Source of the DNA: an uncultured Bacteroidota bacterium
GTDB lineage: Bacteria; Bacteroidota; Bacteroidia; Chitinophagales; Chitinophagaceae
DNA: 15,346 nucleotides
Direction of reading: 5' to 3'
Assembly: GCA_903825065.1 (NCBI GenBank)
Contig: CAIJZG010000184.1
Coordinates: forward strand, 1-15,346
Below are positions 1-7,178 of this stretch, piece after piece (position 1 is the first letter of the stretch; each line of letters opens with the position of its first letter). Under the pieces are notes generated by a model. The model saw only the letters and a list, made by a program, of their open reading frames with translations, searched no databases and was not told the origin of the DNA. Both the position numbers and the translations under genes were made by a program.

Positions 1-130
1 CAGTTGTATTGATAATTGCCTGTGCAACTTGTGTACTAGTCAATCCAGAGTCTTCTAATTTAATACCAAGGCCTTCAAATGTCGTGTTAACAGTTCCGCC
101 CAATGATGCTTTCAATAGTGCTACTATCAC
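1..130 (-). CDS. Possible 5' end of an unidentified gene divergent from recQ (runs off left edge)
   Basis: On the minus strand a frame stays open from a GTG at 130-128 to the left edge, giving 43 codons after an in-frame TGA further upstream. Its codons (GCA, AAA, GAA, ACA, ATT) match those of the clear genes here, and the peptide looks protein-like, beginning V-I-V-A-L-L-K-A-S-L-G-G and passing through a G-L-T-S-T-Q-V-A-Q-A stretch. The plus-strand reading of the same bases is richer in Cys, Pro and rarer codons, so the coding strand here is more likely minus. I do not recognise the family. If real, it begins 4 bp from the preferred recQ start, leaving no separate intergenic promoter. It could still be a chance open frame. 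Confidence 0.3.
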   Translation of the reverse strand, partial: MIVALLKASLGGTVNTTFEGLGIKLEDSGLTSTQVAQAIINTT

Positions 131-134
131 CAGT

Positions 135-2333
135 GTGCATCAATATGATATTCATAAGGGTCTAGAAAAATATTTTGGATTCCGAGAATTTAAAGGCACA
201 CAAGAAAAGTCGATTAATAGTTTATTAAACGGCCAAGACACGTTTGTAATTATGCCAACGGGTGGCGGGAAAAGTTTATGCTATCAGCTACCAGCCATGT
301 TAATGGAAGGTTGTGCCATTGTAGTGTCGCCACTTATCGCCCTTATGAAAAACCAAGTTGATTTGGTTCGGGGGTATAGCGAAAAGGATGATGTAGCACA
401 CTTTTTAAACTCATCATTAAACAAGGGTCAAATAAAAGCGGTAAAAGATGATCTTCTTTCGGGCATGACTAAGCTATTATATGTGGCTCCAGAAACATTA
501 ACGAAGCAAGAAAATCTAGATTTTTTTAGCGACCTAAAAATTTCATTCTTCGCAGTTGATGAAGCACACTGTATTTCGGAATGGGGTCATGACTTTCGTC
601 CTGAATATCGCAGACTTCGTGAAATGATGGATATCATCAATCCCGACATACCTGTTGTGGCGCTTACAGCAACGGCTACTCCAAAAGTACAAAGCGATAT
701 TGTAAAAAATCTGGGACTCAGAAACCCGAATATTTATATTTCTTCATTTAATAGAGCCAATCTTTATTATGAAATCCAACCTAAGATCAAAAAAGATCAA
801 ACGGTGAAGAGTATTGTAAAATTTATTAGCGGCCATAAAGGGAAGAGTGGCATTATTTATACATTGAATAGAAAAACAACCGAAGAGCTGGCAGAATTAT
901 TAGTAGCAAATAGTATCAAAGCAGTTGCTTATCATGCGGGTCTGGATCAGAAATTAAGGGCAGATCGTCAGGATCAATTTTTGAATGAAGATGTGCAGGT
1001 AATTGTTGCCACCATTGCTTTTGGAATGGGTATCGATAAACCTGACATCCGTTTTGTGATCCATTTTAATATTCCAAAATCAATAGAAAACTATTACCAG
1101 GAAACGGGTCGTGCAGGAAGAGATGGGATGGAAGGGATTTGTGTATTGTACTATTCGCATAAAGATGTATCCAAGCTGGAACATTTTATGCGGGACAAAC
1201 CTTTGAGCGAGCGTGAAGTTGGTGCTCAGTTGATTGATGAAACAGTGGCTTATGCTGAAACGGCTGTTTGTAGAAGAAAAGTATTGTTGCATTATTTTGG
1301 GGAAGACTGGGAAAATAAAAATTGTGGTAATTGCGATAACTGTTTAAATCCGAAAGAAAAAATTGAAGCGAAGGATGATGTAGTGAAAGTTCTTCAGGCG
1401 GTAAAAGCATTAGATGAACGTTTTGTTACCGATTATGTAGTGAGTGTGGTTATGGGTAAATTAACCCCGCAGATTAGTATGTTCAGACATGATGCATTGC
1501 CAGTTTTTGGAACGGGTGCTGATAAAGAATATCATTTGTGGAGTAGTTTGGTGCGTCAGATGTTATTAGAGAATTTATTAAGAAAAGATATTGAAGAGTA
1601 TGGTCTTTTAAAGATTACAGAAAAGGGCGAGAAATTTTTAAAGAAGCCAAGTTCATTTAAAATTGTGTTGAATAATTTATTTGAAGAAGCCAATGCAGAT
1701 GATGATGAAGGTGAAAACGCTTCTCAAACAGGTGCAGCAGCGGATGAAAAATTATTTGAAATGTTGAAAGATCTTCGCCAAAAAGAAGCGAAGAAAAAGA
1801 GCCTGCCACCTTTTGTTATCTTCTTGGAAAATAGCTTACAAGATATGGCAACTTTATATCCTACTACGTTAGAGGAAATGGAGAAATGTCAGGGTGTAAG
1901 TAAGGGGAAGTCGATCAAGTACGGCAAGCCTTTCGTTGAGATGATTGCAAAATATGTTGAAGAGAACGACATTGAAAAGCCAGATGATTTTGTAATGCGC
2001 AGTGTGGCTAATAAGGGGAATAATAAGATTTATATTATTCAAAATGTAGATAAAAAAATTCCTTTGGAAACCATCGCTAAAAACAAAAACCTCAAGCTTG
2101 ATGAATTGTTGGAAGAAATGGAAACCATTGCTGCCAGTGGAACAAGATTGAACCTGGATTATGCTATTGACGAATGGCTCGATGAATATGACCAAGAAGA
2201 TATCATCGAGTATTTTAAGAGCTGCCAAACCTCCTCTTTAGATATTGCCCGCCAGGAATTAAGCGATAATGATTATAGTTGGGAACAGCTTAAGATTATG
2301 CGTATTAAGTTCTTAAGCGTCTATGGGAATTAG
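135..2333 (+). CDS. recQ: ATP-dependent DNA helicase RecQ
   Basis: RecQ is a superfamily 2 3'-5' DNA helicase that unwinds recombination and replication intermediates. With the GTG at 135 the product is 732 residues, close to Bacteroidota RecQs as I recall them. Visible motifs: Walker A T42-G-G-G-K-S47, DEAH box D142-H145, motif VI Q322 to G331 (Q-E-T-G-R-A-G-R-D-G), and the RecQ-C-terminal zinc site C379, C397, C400, C403. A winged-helix region follows (about 410-510), then an HRDC domain (about 550-625), then an extension of about 100 residues resembling the helix-turn-helix tail of Bacteroidota RecQs. The start is uncertain. The frame is open back to a TTG at 9, but residues encoded before 135 do not look like RecQ and coincide with a better minus-strand frame. 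GTG 135 leaves about 10 residues before the conserved Y-F-G-F-R-E-F-K start. No ATG in this frame precedes Walker A. Confidence 0.96.
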   Translation: MHQYDIHKGLEKYFGFREFKGTQEKSINSLLNGQDTFVIMPTGGGKSLCYQLPAMLMEGCAIVVSPLIALMKNQVDLVRGYSEKDDVAHFLNSSLNKGQIKAVKDDLLSGMTKLLYVAPETLTKQENLDFFSDLKISFFAVDEAHCISEWGHDFRPEYRRLREMMDIINPDIPVVALTATATPKVQSDIVKNLGLRNPNIYISSFNRANLYYEIQPKIKKDQTVKSIVKFISGHKGKSGIIYTLNRKTTEELAELLVANSIKAVAYHAGLDQKLRADRQDQFLNEDVQVIVATIAFGMGIDKPDIRFVIHFNIPKSIENYYQETGRAGRDGMEGICVLYYSHKDVSKLEHFMRDKPLSEREVGAQLIDETVAYAETAVCRRKVLLHYFGEDWENKNCGNCDNCLNPKEKIEAKDDVVKVLQAVKALDERFVTDYVVSVVMGKLTPQISMFRHDALPVFGTGADKEYHLWSSLVRQMLLENLLRKDIEEYGLLKITEKGEKFLKKPSSFKIVLNNLFEEANADDDEGENASQTGAAADEKLFEMLKDLRQKEAKKKSLPPFVIFLENSLQDMATLYPTTLEEMEKCQGVSKGKSIKYGKPFVEMIAKYVEENDIEKPDDFVMRSVANKGNNKIYIIQNVDKKIPLETIAKNKNLKLDELLEEMETIAASGTRLNLDYAIDEWLDEYDQEDIIEYFKSCQTSSLDIARQELSDNDYSWEQLKIMRIKFLSVYGN

Positions 2334-2440
2334 ATAAAAGATAAGAGTGAAGAACTGATAATCAAATTCATTTTCCCGGTAGTTTATTATTTTAACCCTA
2401 TTCTTCAGCACTAGCAAACTCAAGAGTCAATAAATATTAA

Positions 2441-2460
2441 CCCTAGGCTTCAGCCTAGGG
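2441..2460. repeat. REP-like hairpin, unit A
   Basis: Perfect 8-bp stem (CCCTAGGC at 2441-2448 with GCCTAGGG at 2453-2460) closing a TTCA loop. It lies about 110 bp after the recQ stop and has no T-run after it, so it is not an obvious intrinsic terminator. It could still protect the recQ mRNA 3' end. Confidence 0.8.
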
Positions 2461-2481
2461 ATGAGCATACCTTCTGAAATT

Positions 2482-2497
2482 GGGCTTTAGCCCTTAC
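2482..2497. repeat. Inverted repeat B, left arm
   Basis: GGGCTTTAGCCCTTAC, exact reverse complement of 2548-2563. The first 12 bases also form a small hairpin by themselves (GGGCT/AGCCC). Confidence 0.85.
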
Positions 2498-2547
2498 AAT
2501 CTTCACATACAACTATAAGAGAGGAATCACTGAGATGACCTTACAGC

Positions 2548-2563
2548 GTAAGGGCTAAAGCCC
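2548..2563. repeat. Inverted repeat B', right arm
   Basis: GTAAGGGCTAAAGCCC, exact reverse complement of 2482-2497 across a 50-bp spacer that shows no other structure. Confidence 0.85.
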
Positions 2564-2585
2564 GTTAATTCCTCCTTCATTTAAT

Positions 2586-2605
2586 CCCCAGCCTAAAGGC
2601 CGGGG
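2586..2605. repeat. REP-like hairpin, unit A' (inverted copy of A)
   Basis: Stem CCCC-A-GCC (2586-2593) with GGC-C-GGGG (2598-2605), closing a TAAA loop, with one A/C mismatch in this orientation. Read on the opposite strand, the mismatch becomes a G/T (G-U) pair. Compared with A, two stem positions have changed on both sides, so pairing has been kept. Confidence 0.8.
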
Positions 2606-2656
2606 TTAACACCACTCAGGTTTCACCTTAACTTAAGTCAAGCCTTAGGGCCGGAG

Positions 2657-3022
2657 GTGAACATTATCTTTTTTATAAACAATGCAGCAAATTCATATTT
2701 GTCTCTGTCTTTTAGTATAACCTCCCGGTGTATAGTCCAAAAATTGTTCAATTTTAAATGGGCATGTATGTACATTCAAAGTTTGCAACCAAATTTGGTA
2801 GAAGAAAGCAGCTTTATAACTGTTTTTGAAAGCAAAGCTGGTAGGTTAGTATTAAAAGTGCTGGACTTGGAAGGAAGGATAGCAAAAACGGTGGTTACCC
2901 TAACGGAGGAAGGGAATCAGCAAATTAATGTAAATATGAGTGATCTGAGCACCGGTGCTTATGTACTGAATGCTTTTTTTAAAGATCGTTTTATACAATC
3001 GATTCGGTTTATTAAACAATAA
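2657..3022 (+). pseudogene. Orphan T9SS type A sorting-domain fragment (3' remnant of a secreted protein)
   Basis: The open frame (GTG at 2657, 121 codons; an internal ATG lies at 2768) has a second half that reads as a T9SS C-terminal sorting domain. A degenerate Q-P-N-L-V replaces the usual Y-P-N-P, followed by V-L-D-L-E-G-R, N-M-S-D-L-S-T-G-A-Y-V-L and a terminal R-F-I-K-Q. In Bacteroidota this domain is the cleaved export tail of large secreted enzymes and adhesins. Here there is no passenger domain and no N-terminal signal peptide. The first 35 or so residues, from bases just after the palindromic element, look non-coding. I read it as the last 80 codons of a lost gene, perhaps deleted at the repeat. 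A very small expressed protein is possible but would lack a Sec signal. Confidence 0.6.
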
Positions 3023-3054
3023 AAAATCCAATTTCCTATTGTAAAACCGTTTGG

Positions 3055-3086
3055 CCCCATTCTTCGGAATGGGGTCTATTTTTTCC
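3055..3086 (+). terminator. Intrinsic terminator with TTCG tetraloop
   Basis: Perfect 8-bp stem CCCCATTC / GAATGGGG (3055-3062 with 3067-3074) closing a TTCG loop, followed by TCTATTTTTT. It ends rightward transcription through the sorting-tail fragment. The leftward DUF3089 gene's stop codon (TAG on the minus strand, 3078-3076) lies inside the T-run. The same hairpin therefore follows that gene directly, though only a short T stretch follows it in that direction. Confidence 0.85.
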
Positions 3087-4122
3087 AATAAGCACTAATC
3101 CTCGTTTGTACATTCTCTCTAATACTCAAGTAATACAGGTTCATATCAGCAACATGAAAGTTCTTGGATGTATAAAATATATTTCCAAAGAAATGGGGTT
3201 TTCCTGCGGAGAGAATTTTATCAGTTACAGTTGCATCAGCAACCCTTGGTATTAGTTTATTAAATTTTAAAAGGATGCCTCCAGGATTTAAATCCCTATT
3301 GGCATGAGGGATTGTTGCATCCCAGGTAAGTGGATTAGTAACTATTGAATGTATTGGTTCATTTTCAACAAAGGCTGGAATAAAACCATTCTTATATGTG
3401 CGCCATGCACACACACATCCAGTCTGGTTAGGTGTTTTACATACTGGTATTTCAGTTAAATAATTTGGATCAAATACCATTCCTACAATATAGGCAGCAA
3501 CCAATTTATTTTTTAATGGTTTATTATCAAAGAATTCTTTTATTAGCCTTTTGGCATGAGTGCTACCCTGACTGTGAGAGGCAATTACTATAGGTCGTCC
3601 TCCATTATAATTCGCCAGATAAAATTCGAATGCAGTTTTCACATCCTGATAGGCTAGTTCAAAAGCTTTCAAAGCTTCTATACTATCTTCTAAATTTGTA
3701 GGAAAGTAAGCAGACAAATGTGCCTGACGATATCTTGGTGCAAAAACTCTTCCGGCTTGATTAAAAATGCTAGCTTGATATAAGATAGTACTATAATCGG
3801 TTTTGCCATTTAAAGCAGCATCTTCTAAGTTGGCATTCCAGCCAAAACTTTTTTCATTGGAAGTATAGGTAGTTGGGTGTACAAAAAAAATATCGACCGC
3901 AGTATCTGCTTTATAATTAGTTCTTAATGGCTTAGGGATACTATCAGAAGGGTCATGCTTAAAAGGATGTGCAGCCCAGAAATGTAAATCTGCATAGTTG
4001 GGTTTGCCATTATCTGTTTTAATCTGATAAGCTGGTAGTCCTTCAAATTTTTGAGGAGGCTTTGAACAACTTACTAATGCCAATAAAATTAAAATAGAAA
4101 AATAGTTAACGAGCTGTTTCAT
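3076..4122 (-). CDS. DUF3089 family lipoprotein, alpha/beta-hydrolase-like
   Basis: Predicted cell-envelope lipoprotein of 348 residues. From the ATG at 4122 it opens with a short basic start, a hydrophobic stretch and the lipobox L-V-S-C19. An upstream ATG at 4158 would add 12 residues (M-K-Q-I-A-S-T-L...) ahead of the signal peptide, so 4122 is preferred. The body matches the DUF3089 family as I recall it: F-F-V-H-P-T-T-Y-T, a W-N-A segment, F-A-P-R-Y-R-Q, and a nucleophile-elbow-like A-S-H-S184-Q-G-S with Ser184 the likely nucleophile. A C-V-C-A-W-R-T-Y segment lies near the middle. Hydrolase chemistry is inferred from the Ser motif; no substrate is known. It is transcribed alone, divergently from the chromate-transporter gene, and ends in the terminator at 3055-3086. 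Confidence 0.88.
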   Translation of the reverse strand: MKQLVNYFSILILLALVSCSKPPQKFEGLPAYQIKTDNGKPNYADLHFWAAHPFKHDPSDSIPKPLRTNYKADTAVDIFFVHPTTYTSNEKSFGWNANLEDAALNGKTDYSTILYQASIFNQAGRVFAPRYRQAHLSAYFPTNLEDSIEALKAFELAYQDVKTAFEFYLANYNGGRPIVIASHSQGSTHAKRLIKEFFDNKPLKNKLVAAYIVGMVFDPNYLTEIPVCKTPNQTGCVCAWRTYKNGFIPAFVENEPIHSIVTNPLTWDATIPHANRDLNPGGILLKFNKLIPRVADATVTDKILSAGKPHFFGNIFYTSKNFHVADMNLYYLSIRENVQTRISAYWKK

Positions 4123-4183
4123 ATAATAGTTTGATAAAGTACTTGCAATTTGCTTCATTTATTCATACAAAAGCATTTGCTGG

Positions 4184-4191
4184 TAGTTTTG
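4184..4191 (+). promoter_or_regulatory. Candidate Bacteroidota -7 element upstream of chrA
   Basis: TAGTTTTG fits the Bacteroidota -7 consensus TAnnTTTG exactly. It lies about 90 bp before the chromate-transporter start, in the 159-bp divergent region. No TTG is found at the expected 17-23 bp spacing (nearest TTTG at 4149-4152), so support is weak. The rest of 4123-4281 is AT-rich with no clear operator. Confidence 0.25.
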
Positions 4192-4281
4192 TATTTTTAA
4201 CAATCATAATTTAACATAGCAAAAGATTTAGATAAAGCAAACAGAAAATATCATAGTCTATCATTTTACCATTAAAAGCTG

Positions 4282-5547
4282 TTGAAATTCTTTCGTCACA
4301 TACCATTTTTGCGTGCCGTGCTTTTGCATAGTTTCACTGCTTTTGGCGGACCGCAAGGCCATATGGGCATGATGATTAAGACTTTTGTGCATGAAAGAAA
4401 AGATGTTACTGAAGAAGAGTTAATGGAATATAACGGGTTTTGTCAATTACTCCCTGGGGCATCTTCTACACAAACACTTACCCTGATTGGTTTTAAAAGA
4501 GGAGGATTAACATTAGCTATTTGGACGCTGATTATTTGGATTATACCCGCGAGTACTATCATGGGGGCTTTATCTTTTCTAATTGATTATATGGATGACA
4601 AAAGTTTGCCGCAGGGTATATTTCTTTTTGTGCAACCCATGGCAATTGGCTTTATCATGTATTCAACTTTCCGAATATTCGGAGTTGCCATACATAATAC
4701 TATTACGCAAGTAATTATGATTTTAGCCACTTTGGTTACTTTTTTAGCATTTAAAACACCATGGGTTTTTCCGGGGCTGATTCTAGCAGCAGGCATAACA
4801 ACTAATTTTAGTGACCGTCGGATTCCTCAAAAAGGCGTTCCACCGAAACAAATTAAGTGGGGTAATATGCTGATATTTTTAGCCCTTTTTGGAATAGCTG
4901 GTTATCTTTCTGAAACAGCTACCAGACAAAATTGGCCAAATAGAAAGCCCTTCAACCTATTTGAAATGACTTTTCGAAATGGCAGTTTGGTATTTGGCGG
5001 TGGCGATGTATTAATGCCATTGATGTACGAACAATATGTAACAAGGCCCGAAACGAAGCAAGTACAAAAGTCGCATCGAACGGTACTTCGAATGGATAAA
5101 AAAGACTTTCTTACCGGGTCTGGAATTGTGCGTGCCATTCCTGGTCCGGTTTTTTCAATAGGCGCATTTACAGGAGGAATGCTATTATCCGATCAGGGAC
5201 CAGGCCTCCAGTTTTTGGGTTGTATAATTGGAACCTTAGCCATCTTCTTACCCAGTGCATTATTGGTTTTATTCTTTTTTCCTGTTTGGCATAATTTAAA
5301 GAAGTACGCTGTCATTTTTAGATCCTTAGAGGGGATTAATGCAGCTGTAGTAGGAATTATGGCGGGAGCCACTTGTTATTTAATTAAAGATAATTTCCTG
5401 TTCCCACTTATTGAGGGTAAAACAATTGGCTTCATGGAGTTAGGAGTTGTGGCCGTAACTTTTTTCATGCTGAATAGCCATAAAATTCCTGCCCCATTTA
5501 TTGTTTTAGGTTCTATATTACTTGGCTGGTTGTTTCAGTCTTTTTAA
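4282..5547 (+). CDS. chrA: Chromate transporter family (CHR) protein, two-domain type
   Basis: Inner-membrane protein of 421 residues with two homologous CHR halves. The first half carries T-A-F21-G-G-P-Q-G-H27 and a Q-L-L-P-G-A-S-S-T-Q segment. The second carries V-F238-G-G-G-D-V-L-M-P and A-I-P-G-P-V-F-S. The halves are separated by a polar stretch at about 170-190. Many hydrophobic segments span the length, ending in a C-terminal membrane helix. Family members export chromate; the physiological substrate of many environmental homologues is unproven. The start is a TTG: the frame is closed by TAA at 4273-4275, and no ATG or GTG precedes the conserved N-terminus. The ParA-type gene follows after 19 bp, so the two are probably co-transcribed. 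Confidence 0.92.
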   Translation: MKFFRHIPFLRAVLLHSFTAFGGPQGHMGMMIKTFVHERKDVTEEELMEYNGFCQLLPGASSTQTLTLIGFKRGGLTLAIWTLIIWIIPASTIMGALSFLIDYMDDKSLPQGIFLFVQPMAIGFIMYSTFRIFGVAIHNTITQVIMILATLVTFLAFKTPWVFPGLILAAGITTNFSDRRIPQKGVPPKQIKWGNMLIFLALFGIAGYLSETATRQNWPNRKPFNLFEMTFRNGSLVFGGGDVLMPLMYEQYVTRPETKQVQKSHRTVLRMDKKDFLTGSGIVRAIPGPVFSIGAFTGGMLLSDQGPGLQFLGCIIGTLAIFLPSALLVLFFFPVWHNLKKYAVIFRSLEGINAAVVGIMAGATCYLIKDNFLFPLIEGKTIGFMELGVVAVTFFMLNSHKIPAPFIVLGSILLGWLFQSF

Positions 5548-5566
5548 AATTGCTGTATCTTAGAGT

Positions 5567-6310
5567 ATGATCACACTGGCAATCTACAATCTGAAGGGCG
5601 GTGTTGGGAAAACTGCATCCGCTGTAAATCTAGCTTATTTATCTGCTAAAGAAGGCTATAGGACACTTATTTGGGACCTTGATCCACAAGGTTCTGCATC
5701 CTTTTATTTTGGATCAAGTTCTTCAGTCAAAAATGAGTCGAAGAAATTATTGAATGGAGAAGTGGCACTTTCTGAAGCCATTCAAGGAACAAATTATGAA
5801 GGCTTGAGTATTATACCTGCAGATCTTTCTGCCCGACATGCAGACCTATTACTAAATGATATGAAGCAATCAAAGAGAAAAATTGCTTCTTTATTATCAA
5901 GCATCAAACATGAATTTGATGTAATAATTCTAGATTGCCCTCCTGGACTCTCATTATTACATGAATCAATATTCGTTGCAGCAGATTGGATATTGATGCC
6001 AAATATTCCAACTACCTTATCTATTAGATCTTACGAAACTGTGATTGACTATTGTAAAGAGAATGGTGTTGACAGTAAAAAAATAAAATGTTTCTTTAGC
6101 ATGGTAGACCATCGAAAGAATTTGCATCATGAAGTAATGCAGGAATTCTATAAGGATAAAATATTTTTGAAAAATTATATCCCGTATTTAAGTGATGTAG
6201 AAAAAATGGGAATTCAAGAAGCGCCAATAGAAACCTTTGCACGCAGTAGTTATGCTGCTCAATGTTATCGCGACCTTTGGAAAGAAATAAGGAAGAATTG
6301 TTTTAACTAA
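5567..6310 (+). CDS. Orphan ParA/Soj-type ATPase
   Basis: Deviant-Walker P-loop ATPase of the ParA/MinD class, 247 residues. Visible motifs: the deviant Walker A K10-G-G-V-G-K15-T16 with signature Lys10, the switch I-like segment D37-L-D-P-Q-G-S43, and Walker B V-I-I-L-D123-C-P-P-G. Such ATPases bind DNA or membrane as dimers and position chromosomes, plasmids or protein complexes. There is no long N-terminal DNA-binding extension. No ParB gene follows; the next gene is an esterase. It is therefore an orphan whose cargo cannot be read from context. It begins 19 bp after the CHR gene. The ATG start is clear because the Walker A begins at residue 10, as usual for short ParAs. Confidence 0.93.
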   Translation: MITLAIYNLKGGVGKTASAVNLAYLSAKEGYRTLIWDLDPQGSASFYFGSSSSVKNESKKLLNGEVALSEAIQGTNYEGLSIIPADLSARHADLLLNDMKQSKRKIASLLSSIKHEFDVIILDCPPGLSLLHESIFVAADWILMPNIPTTLSIRSYETVIDYCKENGVDSKKIKCFFSMVDHRKNLHHEVMQEFYKDKIFLKNYIPYLSDVEKMGIQEAPIETFARSSYAAQCYRDLWKEIRKNCFN

Positions 6311-6321
6311 AGAATTGTTTT
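6293..6321. repeat. 12-bp direct repeat across the ParA stop codon
   Basis: AAGAATTGTTTT occurs at 6293-6304 and again at 6310-6321, a 17-bp period spanning the end of the ParA gene. Probably a small local duplication; no function is suggested. Confidence 0.6.
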
Positions 6322-6358
6322 CATCTTTCTGTATTATTCAAAACCAAAGAAAAATCCT

Positions 6359-7090
6359 ATGGAAAAAAGTTTTAACTCCTGGTATAGTCCGGCATTAAAT
6401 AGAGAAATGCCGATTGTTTCTTATGGACATTATGGCTTTGCATTATTGTTGATACCTACTGCAGCAGCTGATTATTTAGAATATGATCGATTTCAATTGA
6501 TAGATGCATTAGCACCACAAATTAATGCCGGTAAATTACGTGTTTATAGCATCGATAGCATGAACAAAGAAAGTTGGATGAATAATAACATGATTCCTGA
6601 ACACAAAGGCATCCGGCATAATCAATTCAATGAATATGTGTACAATGAAGTAATTCCTTTTATACGAAACACTACCAGCAAAGACATCATGATTTATACT
6701 TGTGGGGCTTCTTTTGGAGCTTTGCATGCAATGAATTTATTTTTAAAACGCCCGGATATTATAAATGGAGCTATTAGCTTAAGCGGAGTATATAATTTAA
6801 CAGAATACACAAAGGGTTTCTGGGACGATCAGGTTTTCTATAATAGCCCTGAACATTATATGCCTACTTTGGAAGATCCCTATTATTTAGATAAAATTAA
6901 ATCTAGTCACCACATTCATATATTTACTGGCAGTGGTTCTCACGAAGATCCAGAAGCGGCAAAAAGGTTCGCTGGTATATTATATAATAAAGGAATATGG
7001 TACGACTTGGAAGTATGGGGACATGATATTGTTCATGACTGGCCAACTTGGAGATTAATGCTTCCTTATATCATTGATACCAAGTTTTAA
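6359..7090 (+). CDS. Esterase-D-like alpha/beta hydrolase
   Basis: Cytoplasmic hydrolase of 243 residues; no signal peptide is seen. It fits the esterase D/antigen 85-like fold. The nucleophile elbow is G-A-S118-F-G. A plausible catalytic Asp197 lies in G-S-G-S-H-E-D-P, after an H-I-H-I-F-T strand. The C-terminal His is H226 in V-H-D-W-P-T-W-R, the usual position just before the last helix. R-P-D-I-I-N-G-A-I-S-L-S-G-V-Y after the nucleophile is also typical. The natural ester or thioester is unknown. It begins 48 bp after the ParA-type gene on the same strand, so co-transcription is possible. The ATG at 6359 fits the family's short N-terminus before the first strand. Confidence 0.85.
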   Translation: MEKSFNSWYSPALNREMPIVSYGHYGFALLLIPTAAADYLEYDRFQLIDALAPQINAGKLRVYSIDSMNKESWMNNNMIPEHKGIRHNQFNEYVYNEVIPFIRNTTSKDIMIYTCGASFGALHAMNLFLKRPDIINGAISLSGVYNLTEYTKGFWDDQVFYNSPEHYMPTLEDPYYLDKIKSSHHIHIFTGSGSHEDPEAAKRFAGILYNKGIWYDLEVWGHDIVHDWPTWRLMLPYIIDTKF

Positions 7091-7178
7091 GTAGGATTCT
7101 GCAAAAACGAAGTTAATTCGATTTCCTATTCTTGTACTCTGAGCTTACTGCTTTAATATTACAGCTTAATACAATTTT

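Larger units (their letters stand above)
2391..2662. repeat. REP/REPIN-like nested palindromic element in the recQ 3' region
   Basis: The 323-bp stretch after recQ holds no convincing gene but is full of short inverted repeats in mirrored order. From left: a degenerate unit A0 (2391-2414), unit A (2436-2460), unit B (2482-2497), a unique spacer, B' (2548-2563, exact reverse complement of B), A' (2581-2610, about 21 of 30 matches to inverted A), and a decayed A'' (2642-2662). The midpoints of the three pairs all fall at 2522-2527, so the whole is one imperfect palindrome of about 270 bp. A0 matches A directly at 20 of 24 positions. This layout matches REP doublets (REPINs) or a MITE; in other bacteria REPs are mobilised by RAYT/TnpA_REP transposases. 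None is encoded here, so it would depend on one elsewhere. That origin is inferred. Confidence 0.75.

Noticed and set aside
9..134. N-terminal extension of RecQ by 42 residues from a TTG at 9
   Set aside because: The residues are Cys/Pro-rich and unlike RecQ N-termini, and a better codon pattern lies on the opposite strand; GTG 135 gives a family-like start.
1869..2228. 119-codon minus-strand frame
   Set aside because: Antisense to the RecQ HRDC and C-terminal region; composition is that of a shadow frame.
2441..2460. Intrinsic terminator of recQ
   Set aside because: Strong hairpin but no T-run on either side; better explained as part of the repeat element.
2391..2662. CRISPR array
   Set aside because: The repeats are inverted, of unequal length and irregularly spaced; there are no uniform direct repeats or cas genes.
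2900..3088. 62-codon minus-strand frame after the DUF3089 gene
   Set aside because: Crosses the terminator hairpin and is antisense to the sorting domain; no recognisable product.
5567..6310. Plasmid partition locus or integrated plasmid
   Set aside because: No ParB, replication gene, parS repeats or composition change beside the ParA-type gene.
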